Origin: JBFXAN01 sp050184225
GTDB taxonomy: Bacteria; Chloroflexota; Dehalococcoidia; CAUJGQ01
Direction: 5' to 3'
DNA: 23,018 nt
Assembly (NCBI GenBank): GCA_050184225.1
Contig: JBFXAN010000100.1
Span: forward strand, 1-23,018
Part shown: positions 1 to 6,798 of the stretch, piece after piece
Numbering within the stretch: the first letter of the stretch is position 1
How the letters are laid out: each line of letters opens with the position of its first letter
The notes under the pieces: generated by a model
Told to the model about the DNA's origin: nothing
The model's database searches: none
The model's input: the letters and a program-made list of their open reading frames with translations, nothing else
Position numbers and translations under genes: made by a program

Positions 1-427
1 ACTGGAGCTGTCATAGCCGTCACCATTGGGCAAGGCCAAACCGCCTCCCCCACCTTTGCTCTATGTTCGAGAAACACTATCGGAAAAGTCAAGATTAGGA
101 GGAGGGAGGCCCTCACCCCCGGCCCCTCTCCCGTCGGGACGGGAGAGGGGAGCTTGAAGCAACCGTGACCACCAACGTCTGCCCTGATGCTGTCTGACCG
201 AACGACACGCTGGCGCCCGTGACTGGGCCAGGCTCCCCTCTCCTGCTCCGGCGGGAGAGGGGTGGCGAGCGCAGCGAGCCGGGGTGAGGGCACTGGCCGT
301 GGTGTGTCGAACGCAACTCCATCGGTGTCCCCCAGGGGACAGCGGCGCCGCGCGCGGACGAGCATCCTACAGATACGACGGACGGGCAACGACCCGCCGC
401 ACATCATCAACTATCTGGAGGCTCATC
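1..427. other. Gene-poor left edge, repeat-bearing
   Basis: No convincing gene was found here. Short open frames on both strands overlap the GC-rich inverted repeats and lack a ribosome binding site. On the minus strand an ATG at 26 stays open to the window edge for eight codons, too little to call a gene. The main content is a pair of inverted dispersed-repeat copies (109-291). Confidence 0.6.
109..291. repeat. Inverted pair of dispersed GC-rich repeats
   Basis: Copy 1 (109-153) and copy 2 (232-291) match in opposite orientation. They share CCCTCACCCC and the GGAGAGGGGAGC tract. Copy 2 carries about 14-18 extra bases (CGAGCGCAGCGAGCC). Copy 1 alone folds into a perfect 13-bp stem (123-135 with 138-150). 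The intervening 78 bp show no gene. The wording resembles dispersed repeats seen in many GC-rich genomes; a MITE-like origin is only inference. Confidence 0.6.
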
Positions 428-583
428 ATGTTCTTCCCGTACTTCAACCTCACCAAAGTGAACGTTGCCAACCTGACCCAGTCGAACAACGCGGTCGGTC
501 AGAACATCGCGATCGGCTCGCTCGGCGTCAATCAGACCCTCGCGCAGGTCCAGTCCAACAGCGCCGCCATCAACCAGGCGTAG
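428..583 (+). CDS. Small Asn/Gln-rich protein, 51 aa
   Basis: The ATG is preceded by a good Shine-Dalgarno sequence, GGAGG at 416-420, seven bases upstream. The product is 51 aa. It opens with an aromatic stretch (MFFPYFNL) and continues as a low-charge, Asn/Gln/Ser/Ala/Val-rich segment with repeated N-x-A and Q-x-N steps (NNAVGQN, then VNQTLAQVQSN). There is no cleavable signal peptide, no cysteine and almost no charge. The pattern loosely recalls beta-solenoid or amyloid-type repeats such as curlin, but only two or three degenerate repeats are present and I do not recognise the family. A perfect hairpin follows 15 bp after the stop, giving the gene its own transcription unit. Function unknown. 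Confidence 0.6.
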   Translation: MFFPYFNLTKVNVANLTQSNNAVGQNIAIGSLGVNQTLAQVQSNSAAINQA

Positions 584-597
584 TCAGGCATCAAAGA

Positions 598-634
598 ACC
601 GGCCGGTGGGTTCTTTCAGAACCCACCGGCCGGT
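598..634 (+). terminator. Perfect 17-bp stem, 3-nt loop
   Basis: Arm 598-614 (ACCGGCCGGTGGGTTCT) is exactly complementary to 618-634 around the loop TTC. It begins 15 bp after the stop of the 51-aa gene and ends 49 bp before the next start. No T-tract follows, so it is either a T-less terminator or an RNA-stabilising or processing hairpin between the two small genes. Confidence 0.6.
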
Positions 635-682
635 AGTGAAGTCGAGCGGCCAACACCCAATCCAACCGAGGAGGCATCAGCC

Positions 683-841
683 ATGATCCGACATCTGTCC
701 GCGATTCCGCGTCCTTACTCGGTTGATCCGGCGGAGCCGTACGTTTGCAAATACTGCGGTGACCGCATCCCCCTGCGGCAGTTCCACTTCCATCGGTGTC
801 GGGTTTCGCGCCGCGCCGCGAGCGGCATCAACGCGTCCTGA
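683..841 (+). CDS. Small zinc-finger-like protein, 52 aa
   Basis: A strong ribosome binding site, GAGGAGG at 668-674, lies eight bases before the ATG. The 52-aa product has C22-x2-C25 followed by H35-x-H37-x-C39 (CKYCGD then FHFHRC), enough Cys/His ligands for one zinc site. A basic tail follows (RVSRRAASG). This resembles single zinc-finger or zinc-ribbon micro-proteins that bind nucleic acid or act as adaptors, but I cannot name a family. It lies just after the 51-aa gene, separated by the hairpin at 598-634. A long minus-strand frame across the same bases has no start signal and is probably a shadow. The gene call rests on the strong ribosome site and the ligand pattern. Confidence 0.6.
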   Translation: MIRHLSAIPRPYSVDPAEPYVCKYCGDRIPLRQFHFHRCRVSRRAASGINAS

Positions 842-932
842 TTCCCGGTCCACATGCCGCCGGCAGCGCGCCGACGGCACACGATACAGCGAATTCACCC
901 AAACCGGAAACACACTACGGTGTTCAGAAACC

Positions 933-1082
933 TCAGCCGAGGCGACCGCTGATCTGAATGCCAATCCAGGCCAACACCCAAAGCGCGGAGGCGCCGACCG
1001 CGAGAAGTAGCAGGCGATCCGACGGACCCGTCTGCTCCGGCTGTTGTGATGGTACATGTGGCGTCGTGCGCTGCGATTCCAT
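933..1082 (-). CDS. Small single-span membrane protein, 49 aa
   Basis: The minus-strand ATG at 1082 follows GGGAGG about nine bases upstream. The 49-aa product has a polar, Pro/Gln-rich N-terminal half (residues 1-22). A single hydrophobic helix follows at about residues 24-44 (LLLLAVGASALWVLAWIGIQ), then a short basic end (RLG). This is the layout of a small bitopic inner-membrane protein. No homology is recognised. An array of 11-bp CTGTCAG repeats lies about 250 bp upstream on the same strand and could control it, though the distance is long. Alternative: a chance frame. The ribosome site together with a clean helix makes a gene somewhat more likely than not. Confidence 0.45.
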   Translation of the reverse strand: MESQRTTPHVPSQQPEQTGPSDRLLLLAVGASALWVLAWIGIQISGRLG

Positions 1083-1327
1083 GATTCCGATCCTCCCGCT
1101 CCCAACCGCCGTATCGAGTTGTACAGGAAACGAGGACTATGGGCGACGGTTCGTTGTGTCGAGCAGTGTACCGCGGCACAGCACTGCCAGGACTTCGTTA
1201 GAGAGACGGCACACACCGAGCGATCCGGCACATGCCCCCAAATGCCGGGGCGACAGGTGTTCGTGCGTGTGTGCCTTCCCTACCTTGCCCGGCCGGACGG
1301 CAGCGCTCCATCCCAGGTCACTCCCAG

Positions 1328-1360
1328 ATTCCTGACAGGAGCCTGACAGGTCGCTGACAC
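1328..1360 (-). promoter_or_regulatory. Three 11-bp direct repeats, Pho-box-like
   Basis: On the minus strand three consecutive 11-mers begin with the same heptamer: GTGTCAGCGAC, CTGTCAGGCTC, CTGTCAGGAAT. A 7-bp half-site repeated every 11 bp is the layout bound by OmpR/PhoB-family response regulators, and CTGTCA is the core of the PhoB half-site. The nearest downstream minus-strand gene is the small membrane protein at 933-1082. No clear -10 box is seen, so target and regulator are uncertain. Confidence 0.4.
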
Positions 1361-1377
1361 TCGTGCCGCAGTCAGGC

Positions 1378-1450
1378 CCTGGGAGCGCGGGCATCGTGCC
1401 CGCATGGTGGCGCGAAGCCGAAATGCGGGCACGATGCCCGCGCTCCCAGG
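1378..1450. repeat. REP-like palindrome, perfect 28-bp arms
   Basis: Arm 1378-1405 is exactly complementary to 1423-1450, separated by a 17-base loop. The arm core (GAGCGCGGGCATCGTGCCCGC) contains its own smaller palindrome, GCGGGCATCGTGCCCGC. Such sequences occur as dispersed repeats between genes in many GC-rich genomes. It sits between convergent-facing regions and carries no gene. Confidence 0.75.
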
Positions 1451-1511
1451 GGCAGCGATCTTGGTCCCGTCGTTTTCAACCTTTTTACTGTGGCGCCAAA
1501 CACACGAGAAC

Positions 1512-1541
1512 ACCGGGTTGGATGGTCATTTCCAACCCGGT
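1512..1541 (-). terminator. Hairpin after the cupredoxin gene
   Basis: An 11-bp perfect stem (ACCGGGTTGGA 1512-1522 with 1531-1541) has an 8-base loop and starts 30 bases past the minus-strand stop at 1572. On the minus strand it is followed by GTGTTCTCGTGTGTTT, moderately T-rich. It is a plausible intrinsic terminator. Confidence 0.55.
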
Positions 1542-1571
1542 ATGTGTCTTCGGCTGCCGGTCGTGGCGATG

Positions 1572-3464
1572 CTAGATGCCGCTCTTGGTCCGTCCGGTGA
1601 AGAACCAGGCGCCGCCGCCCACCAGGATCAGGAGCACGCCGAGCGCGACGAAGGCGATGATCACGACCCGCGTGCCGTTGCCGCCGTCGGATTCTTCGAT
1701 CTGGGGCGCGACGGCATCGGGTTCGCCCGTGGCAGGGGCAGCGGCGGCCGCCGGCGCGGATGCGGGAGTGGTCGACGCGGCTGGTGCGGACGCCGCCTGC
1801 ACCTGGTCGGTCGTAGCCTCCAGCGTCGCCATTAGTTGCGCGTGGTCGTAGGCCGTGCGCGCGCCGCCTTCGCCGGGGATTGGCTCGATGCGGCCGTCGC
1901 GGTTGGCGTCCCGGCCGTTCAGCACCGCCGCAAGCAGTTCATTGAGCCGATCGACCGACGGTCGGGCCGCGGTGGCGTTCGGGGCGCGGAAGACCGACAA
2001 GACCAGCGCGCGCGCCTCCGCCAACCATTCGGCCGTGTTCTTCGTCGACGCGATCACATGGCCGCCGTGGAGCCGGACGATCTTGTCGCCTGGGGCGCCG
2101 TCGATCGCGAGCTGCGCGTGCTCCGCCGTCGTCGCCGCGTAGTTCAGCAGTCCGAGGCCGTCGCCGGGGTTGTCCCGCCGTTCGTCGCCATTCAGGTCGC
2201 CGTTTGCGCCTTGCTGTCCTTCGATCAGATTGATGACCTGTTCGAGCTGCGCGCGCATACCGGCCAGGTCGTTGGCATCGAGCGACTGCTTCGCCTTGGC
2301 GGCGCTGCCGGCCGCGACCTCCGCCTGGGTGAGCAGGCCGGTGGCGAGGGCGATATTGTTCGGCGTGGTGTCGAAGCGGGCGAGCAGGTGGCGGATGTGG
2401 AGCATTGCCCCGGTCGGAATCTCGTCGCGGAGCAACTCGCGTCCGGCCGGCCTGGCGCCGTCCCTGGTGCTCTCCGCCGTCACGACCGCGCGATCGTAGG
2501 TGGCGATCAGGTTGCGGCTGGTCGGGTCGGTGTAGGTGAGCGCCGCCTTGCCGGAGGCATCTGGGTTGAGCTCGCCCAGGCGGACGTACGCACCGTCGGC
2601 GTTGGTGAGCCAGCCGACGATCGTGGCGCCGGGCTGTGGGGCCAGATTCTCGACCGCAACCCGGATCTGGTCGCTGCGTGCCTGTCCGTCACCGAAGCTA
2701 ATCACACCGAAGGCGGGACGCGCTTCGCCGCCGGACGCGGCTTGGACGACGACCGAGCCGGTCATCCGGCCGGGATGGATCTCGCATTTGTAGGCATAGG
2801 TGCCGGGCGTGTCAAAGGTGAAGTCAAAGCTCTGGCCGGCGGTCAGACGGCCGGAGTCGAACCGTTTGTTATCGGCGGTGACGGTGTGCGGTGCCTGCCC
2901 GGCGTGGGTCCAGGTCACCTTGGTGCCGGCGGGGACGGTAATCGTGTCCGGCTCGAACGCGAAGTCGACGATCCGAGCCGTGCTGGCAGCAGAGGCAGCC
3001 GGGGCAGCGACGGGCGCGGATGTTGGCGTCGCCCGCGGTGTGACGGTCGGCGCCGGCGTAGAGGCGGCGGGAGCACCCTCGACCGTGACCTCGCCGGTCA
3101 TCGACGGATGAATGTCGCAGTGGTATTCGTAGGTGCCGGGCGTGTCGAACGTGAAGCTGAAGGTTGCACCGCCGTTCATCCGCTTTGAGTCGAAGGCACC
3201 CTTGTCGGCCGTGACCGTGTGCGGGGCGCGGCCTTCGTTGGTCCAGGTGACGGTCGTGCCGGTGCGGACGGTGATGTCCTTGGGTGAAAAGCTGAAGTCG
3301 GCGATGCGGACGGCGGCCGGCTGCTGGGCGCTGGCGAGGGCGCCGTGCGCGGTGTGACCGCCCGCGCCCGATCCGGGCTGCGCGAGCGCCGTGGCTGGTG
3401 TCGAGATGGCGAGCGCGCCCGCGGCAAACGCGAGCAGCGCGAACAATGACGATATGCGATGCAT
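1572..3464 (-). CDS. Membrane-anchored double cupredoxin protein
   Basis: This 630-aa exported protein probably binds copper. The start at 3464 is chosen because GGAGGAA lies six bases upstream and a signal peptide (residues 1-29, ending ALAQ) follows directly; a longer upstream frame lacks this. Domains: cupredoxin 1 (about 51-130; ligands H82, C116, H119, M122); an Ala/Pro/Thr linker; cupredoxin 2 (about 163-241; H193, C227, H230, M234); a beta-rich region (about 253-335) that loosely recalls anti-sigma or adhesion modules; a helical region (350-560) with two EF-hand-like Asp loops (NGDLNGDERRD near 421, DANRDGR near 519); an Ala/Pro linker; and one C-terminal membrane helix (599-622) with a basic tail. 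The two type 1 copper sites differ: C-x2-H-x2-M in domain 1 and C-x2-H-x3-M in domain 2. It probably acts in electron transfer or copper binding on the outer face of the membrane. Confidence 0.85.
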   Translation of the reverse strand: MHRISSLFALLAFAAGALAISTPATALAQPGSGAGGHTAHGALASAQQPAAVRIADFSFSPKDITVRTGTTVTWTNEGRAPHTVTADKGAFDSKRMNGGATFSFTFDTPGTYEYHCDIHPSMTGEVTVEGAPAASTPAPTVTPRATPTSAPVAAPAASAASTARIVDFAFEPDTITVPAGTKVTWTHAGQAPHTVTADNKRFDSGRLTAGQSFDFTFDTPGTYAYKCEIHPGRMTGSVVVQAASGGEARPAFGVISFGDGQARSDQIRVAVENLAPQPGATIVGWLTNADGAYVRLGELNPDASGKAALTYTDPTSRNLIATYDRAVVTAESTRDGARPAGRELLRDEIPTGAMLHIRHLLARFDTTPNNIALATGLLTQAEVAAGSAAKAKQSLDANDLAGMRAQLEQVINLIEGQQGANGDLNGDERRDNPGDGLGLLNYAATTAEHAQLAIDGAPGDKIVRLHGGHVIASTKNTAEWLAEARALVLSVFRAPNATAARPSVDRLNELLAAVLNGRDANRDGRIEPIPGEGGARTAYDHAQLMATLEATTDQVQAASAPAASTTPASAPAAAAAPATGEPDAVAPQIEESDGGNGTRVVIIAFVALGVLLILVGGGAWFFTGRTKSGI

Positions 3465-3715
3465 GGCTGTTCCTCCGGTGCGGGTGTGGGCGGCCACTGG
3501 TCCGAGGCACAATCCCCCTACGACACCTGCACCGTAGAACCGGAACCATGACAGTCCGCTGGCGGCTGCCATCACCATCCTGAAAACCGGCTGAAGAGTG
3601 TTGCAACGAGACGGCACGGGGAGACGGAAGGCAGATCGATCGTTCGCGCCCGGGGTTTATCTCAGCACGACGGGGCTTGTCGTTCGAAGGCCATGGCTCG
3701 ACCATGAAGGGCACC

Positions 3716-4372
3716 ATGCACACAACTCGTGCGGAACCGTGGCGCCCGGGCACGGTCATCGTTCAGGAAGAGTATTGGCGACAGCAACTCGTCACGGTCC
3801 GGCCGGTGACCGTGGTCGAGGACAGTCGTGCGCTGATCGCGCTCTTTTCTCATGCCGGCGCCCCACTTCTCACGGGCGCGATGCGCAACCGGCAGACAGT
3901 CCCGTTGGCTGAGCGCGTGCGCGTCTACCTCTCGGACGAACAACCGCAGCTCAGGGACAGTTTCGCCCGCGCCAACGTCCTCACGCTGACGCCGCCCAAC
4001 GCGTATCACTCGATCTGGTTGTTCTGGGACCGTGACTGGAACCTGACCACCTGGTACGTCAACCTCCAGCCGCCGCTCCGCCGCACGCCCCAGGGAGTTG
4101 TCGTCGGCGATTACCTGCTCGACCTCGTGGCCACGCCGGATCTGCAATGGTCGTGGAAGGATGAGGATGAGTTCGAGGCAGTATGCGCGGAGGGCGTCTT
4201 CACCGACGGGGAGCAGCGCACGATCAGAGAGGCAGGACAGGGCATGGCAGAGCGGATCGAGGCGCGGGGGTGGCCTTTCAACAGCGAGTGGCCGCGGTGG
4301 CGTCCCGATCCGTCGTGGCCGATGCCCTCGCTTCCAGATGACTGGCAGCGCCACCCGCCCACCGGCCGGTGA
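3716..4372 (+). CDS. DUF402 (FomD-like) domain protein
   Basis: The product is about 218 aa. The DUF402 core lies at about residues 97-160: WYVNLQPP, then GDYLLDLVATPDLQW and KDEDEF. The Asp/Glu and Lys residues match those used for metal and nucleotide binding in FomD, a nucleotide hydrolase of fosfomycin biosynthesis, and in related nucleoside di/triphosphatases. A phosphohydrolase on nucleotides or nucleotide-linked compounds is therefore plausible, but its substrate is unknown. The start is uncertain. ATG 3716 has AAGG five bases upstream and is preferred; ATG 3704 and TTG 3677 are in frame. The gene is divergent from the cupredoxin gene and ends 67 bp before the converging acyl-CoA dehydrogenase. 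Confidence 0.75.
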   Translation: MHTTRAEPWRPGTVIVQEEYWRQQLVTVRPVTVVEDSRALIALFSHAGAPLLTGAMRNRQTVPLAERVRVYLSDEQPQLRDSFARANVLTLTPPNAYHSIWLFWDRDWNLTTWYVNLQPPLRRTPQGVVVGDYLLDLVATPDLQWSWKDEDEFEAVCAEGVFTDGEQRTIREAGQGMAERIEARGWPFNSEWPRWRPDPSWPMPSLPDDWQRHPPTGR

Positions 4373-4439
4373 TGCTGCCACACGAGGCGGTGCCTACGCC
4401 GCAGTCGAGACGAGCCGTACAGATCGTGACGGACTCCGG

Positions 4440-5693
4440 CTATGACAGCGGACTGCGCGGCAGGAGGCGGTCGCTGATGATCCGCTGCTGGATCTGGCTG
4501 GTGCCCTCGAAGATCGTGGTCAGGCGGGCGTCGCGCCAGTGGCGTTCGACGGCGCGTTCGGTCGTGTAGCCGTTGCCGCCGTGCAACTGAATGCCGTCGC
4601 CGGTCACCTCGACGGCCATCTCCGTGGCGAAGAATTTGACCATCGCCGCCTCCTTCTCGCAGGGACGGCCCTCGTCGATCAGGTGGGCGACCTGCTGATA
4701 AAAGGAGCGGGCCGCCTCGATCCGCGCCGCCATCTCCGCGATCTTGAAGCGAAGCGCCTGGAAGTCGCCGATCGGGTGTTCGAACTGGACCCGCTCCTGC
4801 ACGTAGGTGATGCAGTCCTCGAGCGCGCCGCGCGCCAGGCCGACCGCGCGCGCCGCCGTGTGCACCCGCGCCACGTTCAGCCCCTGCTGCGTCGCGGCGA
4901 ATGCGCGGCCGCGGCCACCGGCTCGTGGGGCTTCGCTCTCGGCCTGTCCGCGCCGGGGGCGGGCGCCGGCGAGGTGTGTGACGGGCACGCGGAGGCCGTC
5001 GAAGGTGAGGTTCCAGGTGAGGAAACCGTGATAGCCGATCTTGTCGATCATCTCGCCGGTGATACCGGGTGGGAAGGAGTCGCGCTCCTTCTCGATGACG
5101 ATCGTCGAGAGGCCGCGGGAGCGCGGCTCGCCGGGTTGGGGGTCGTCGGTGCGGCAGAGCAGGGAGATGTAGTCGGCGGCCTTGGCGTTGCCGCACCAGC
5201 GTTTCTGCCCGGTGATGACGAGCTCATCGCCGTCGAGGACGGCGCGGGTCTGGACGTTGGCGAGGTCGGAGCCGGCCTCCGGCTCGGAGAGGGCGGCGGC
5301 GCCGATCCACTGACCGCGGGCGCTTTTTTCGAGGAGCTCGCGGCGCCGGTCCGGATCGGTGACGTGCTGGGTGCCGCCGCCCTGGGCGCGGACGATGATG
5401 CTGGCGACGCTCATCCAGGCGCGGGCCAACTCTTCTGTGATCATGCAGTATTCGAAAGTGCCGAGGCCGAGACCGCCGAACTCCTGTGGGATCGTGATGC
5501 CGAAGTAGCGCTTCTCGCCGATCCGGTCGAGGAACCAGCGGGGGATCTCCGCTTTCTGCTTGTCCAATTCGTTGGCGAGCGGCAGCACCTCGGTCATCGC
5601 GAACTCGCGCGCCTCGGCCTGAATCCGCGCCCGCTCCTCGGTCCAGTAAGGCGGCGGCACGACCGGGATGGGTGGGGCGAGGATGTCGGTCAC
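4440..5693 (-). CDS. Acyl-CoA dehydrogenase 1
   Basis: This 417-aa cytosolic flavoenzyme should oxidise an acyl-CoA to the 2-enoyl-CoA and pass electrons to ETF. Family signatures are present: the flavin/substrate segment ALSEPEAGSDLANV, the KIGYHG loop, RVQFEHPIGDFQA, and near the C-terminus FEGTSQIQQ, whose Glu is at the usual catalytic-base position. The start is GTG, with GGAGA about seven bases upstream; a nearby ATG is out of frame. Compared with the second dehydrogenase in the window it has an extra Arg/Ala/Gly-rich stretch of about 19 residues (ARPRRGQAESEAPRAGG) just before the helical C-terminal domain. It lies downstream of the CitE-like lyase on the same strand, separated by a 205-bp repeat-bearing gap. 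The substrate is not determined; a branched or dicarboxylic acyl-CoA is possible from context. Confidence 0.9.
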   Translation of the reverse strand: MTDILAPPIPVVPPPYWTEERARIQAEAREFAMTEVLPLANELDKQKAEIPRWFLDRIGEKRYFGITIPQEFGGLGLGTFEYCMITEELARAWMSVASIIVRAQGGGTQHVTDPDRRRELLEKSARGQWIGAAALSEPEAGSDLANVQTRAVLDGDELVITGQKRWCGNAKAADYISLLCRTDDPQPGEPRSRGLSTIVIEKERDSFPPGITGEMIDKIGYHGFLTWNLTFDGLRVPVTHLAGARPRRGQAESEAPRAGGRGRAFAATQQGLNVARVHTAARAVGLARGALEDCITYVQERVQFEHPIGDFQALRFKIAEMAARIEAARSFYQQVAHLIDEGRPCEKEAAMVKFFATEMAVEVTGDGIQLHGGNGYTTERAVERHWRDARLTTIFEGTSQIQQRIISDRLLPRSPLS

Positions 5694-5740
5694 GGCACAT
5701 TCTCCTCACGTACACCATCGACTGATGGCGCGGTTTTTTT

Positions 5741-5887
5741 CACCGCAGAGGCGCAGAGTACGCAGAGGTTTGTTGGTTAAACGGAGCGCCGCAACGAAGT
5801 ATCTCGTGTTGCAAGAGACTCACTGCGAGATGCTTCGCTTCGCTCAGCATGACAAATAAACCTCTGCGCCTCCGCGTCTCCATGGTG
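5741..5887. repeat. Dispersed repeat with imperfect inverted ends
   Basis: The ends CACCGCAGAGGCGCAGAG (from 5741) and CTCTGCGCCTCCGCG (from 5862) are imperfect inverted copies. The middle contains GAGATGCTTCGCTTCGCTC. Both phrases are typical of intergenic dispersed repeats in many bacteria. The element fills most of the gap between the lyase and dehydrogenase 1 and has no gene of its own. Confidence 0.55.
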
Positions 5888-5898
5888 AATAAGTCAGA

Positions 5899-6798
5899 TT
5901 AGATGCCGATCGCGTCGGCCTTCTCGATGATCGGCAGGTTGGCGCGGAAGATGACGGCGTCGACCATGACGCCGTCGATCGCGACGGAGCCGAGGCCCTG
6001 GCGCTGGGCGTCTTCGTAGGCGGCGACCATCTTCCGCGCCCGCTCGACCTGCTGCGGTGTCGGCGAGAAGACCTCGTTGGCGATCTCGATCTGGCCGGGG
6101 TGGATCGCCCACTTGCCGACGAAGCCGAGGGTGGCCGCGCGGGTGCACTCGCGGCGGTAGCCTTCGGCGTCGCGGAAGTTGGCGAAGGGGCCATCGACCG
6201 CCTCGATGCCGGCGGCGCGGGCGGCGATCACGATCTTGTTGCGGGCATAGTGCCAGATGTCGCCGGGGTAGTCCTTGGAGACGCCGCCGGCGGCGCTGGA
6301 GCGGACCCCCTGGGAGGCGGAGTAGTCGCCGGGGCCGAAGATCAGCGCTTCGAGTCGGGGGGTCGAGCGGGCGATCTCCTCGGCGTTGATCATCGCCTCG
6401 ACCTCTTCGATCAGCACTTCGAGGGCGATGCGCCGCTCCATCTTCCGCTTCTTCTCGATCTGGGTGAGGAGCGTATCGACCCAGAGTACGTCGGCGGCCG
6501 TCTTCACCTTGGGGACGATGATCAGGTCGAGGACATCGCCGGCCTCTTCGACGATGTGGATCACGTCCTCGTAGGCCCACTCGGTGTCGAGGCTGTTCAT
6601 GCGGACGGCGCGCGTCTTCTTGCCCCAGTCGAGCGTCTTCAGTCCATTGACGATCTTCGCCCGGGCCGGCACCTTCTCGCTGGGCGCGACGGCGTCTTCG
6701 AGGTCGAGGAAGACGAGGTCGGCATCGCTCGCCGCCGCTTTCGCGATCATGCTCTCGTTGCTGCCGGGAGTGGAGAGTTCGGAGCGGCGCAGACGCAT
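5899..6798 (-). CDS. CitE-like CoA-ester lyase (HpcH/HpaI family)
   Basis: The 299-aa protein belongs to the CitE/Mcl branch of the HpcH/HpaI aldolase superfamily. These TIM-barrel, Mg-dependent enzymes cleave or form 3-hydroxyacyl-CoA esters such as malyl-, beta-methylmalyl- or citramalyl-CoA. Visible signatures: FLDLEDAV (30-37), the substrate/CoA arginine R66 in RAVRMNS, Mg ligands E131 or E132 and D158 (in GPGDYSASQG), and KWAIHPGQI (229-237). ATG 6798 is chosen because GAGGTG lies upstream and the family N-terminus MRLRRSELSTP starts here. With a CoA-transferase and MaoC proteins nearby, citramalyl-CoA lyase (giving acetyl-CoA and pyruvate) is a reasonable guess, but malyl- or methylmalyl-CoA lyase fits too. 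Its 5' end is partly duplicated upstream of the GNAT gene (8101-8185). Confidence 0.85.
   Translation of the reverse strand: MRLRRSELSTPGSNESMIAKAAASDADLVFLDLEDAVAPSEKVPARAKIVNGLKTLDWGKKTRAVRMNSLDTEWAYEDVIHIVEEAGDVLDLIIVPKVKTAADVLWVDTLLTQIEKKRKMERRIALEVLIEEVEAMINAEEIARSTPRLEALIFGPGDYSASQGVRSSAAGGVSKDYPGDIWHYARNKIVIAARAAGIEAVDGPFANFRDAEGYRRECTRAATLGFVGKWAIHPGQIEIANEVFSPTPQQVERARKMVAAYEDAQRQGLGSVAIDGVMVDAVIFRANLPIIEKADAIGI

Larger units (their letters stand above)
1083..1571. other. 489-bp gap with repeats and regulatory-like array
   Basis: No gene is supported here. From left to right the gap contains about 240 bp without clear features, an 11-bp-period tandem array (1328-1360), a 28-bp perfect inverted repeat (1378-1450) and an 11-bp hairpin (1512-1541) just past the stop of the cupredoxin gene. 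Open frames here read through the palindrome and encode the usual spurious repeat peptides. Confidence 0.55.

Noticed and set aside
1..26. Minus-strand gene start leaving the window
   Set aside because: Only eight codons are visible, with no ribosome site; cannot be supported.
677..1231. A 184-aa minus-strand frame
   Set aside because: Overlaps the zinc-finger-like gene and the 49-aa membrane gene in other frames, lacks a start signal, and has an Arg/Ser-rich shadow composition.
109..1450. CRISPR array
   Set aside because: The repeats are inverted palindromes of varied length, not regularly spaced direct repeats with unique spacers, and no cas genes are present.
1836..3188. A 450-aa plus-strand open frame
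   Set aside because: It is the antisense shadow of the cupredoxin gene: Arg/Gly/Ala-rich, no domain, no ribosome site, while the opposite strand has signal peptide, copper motifs and anchor.
4539..5780. A 413-aa plus-strand open frame
   Set aside because: Antisense to acyl-CoA dehydrogenase 1, which has all family motifs. High GC makes long shadows.
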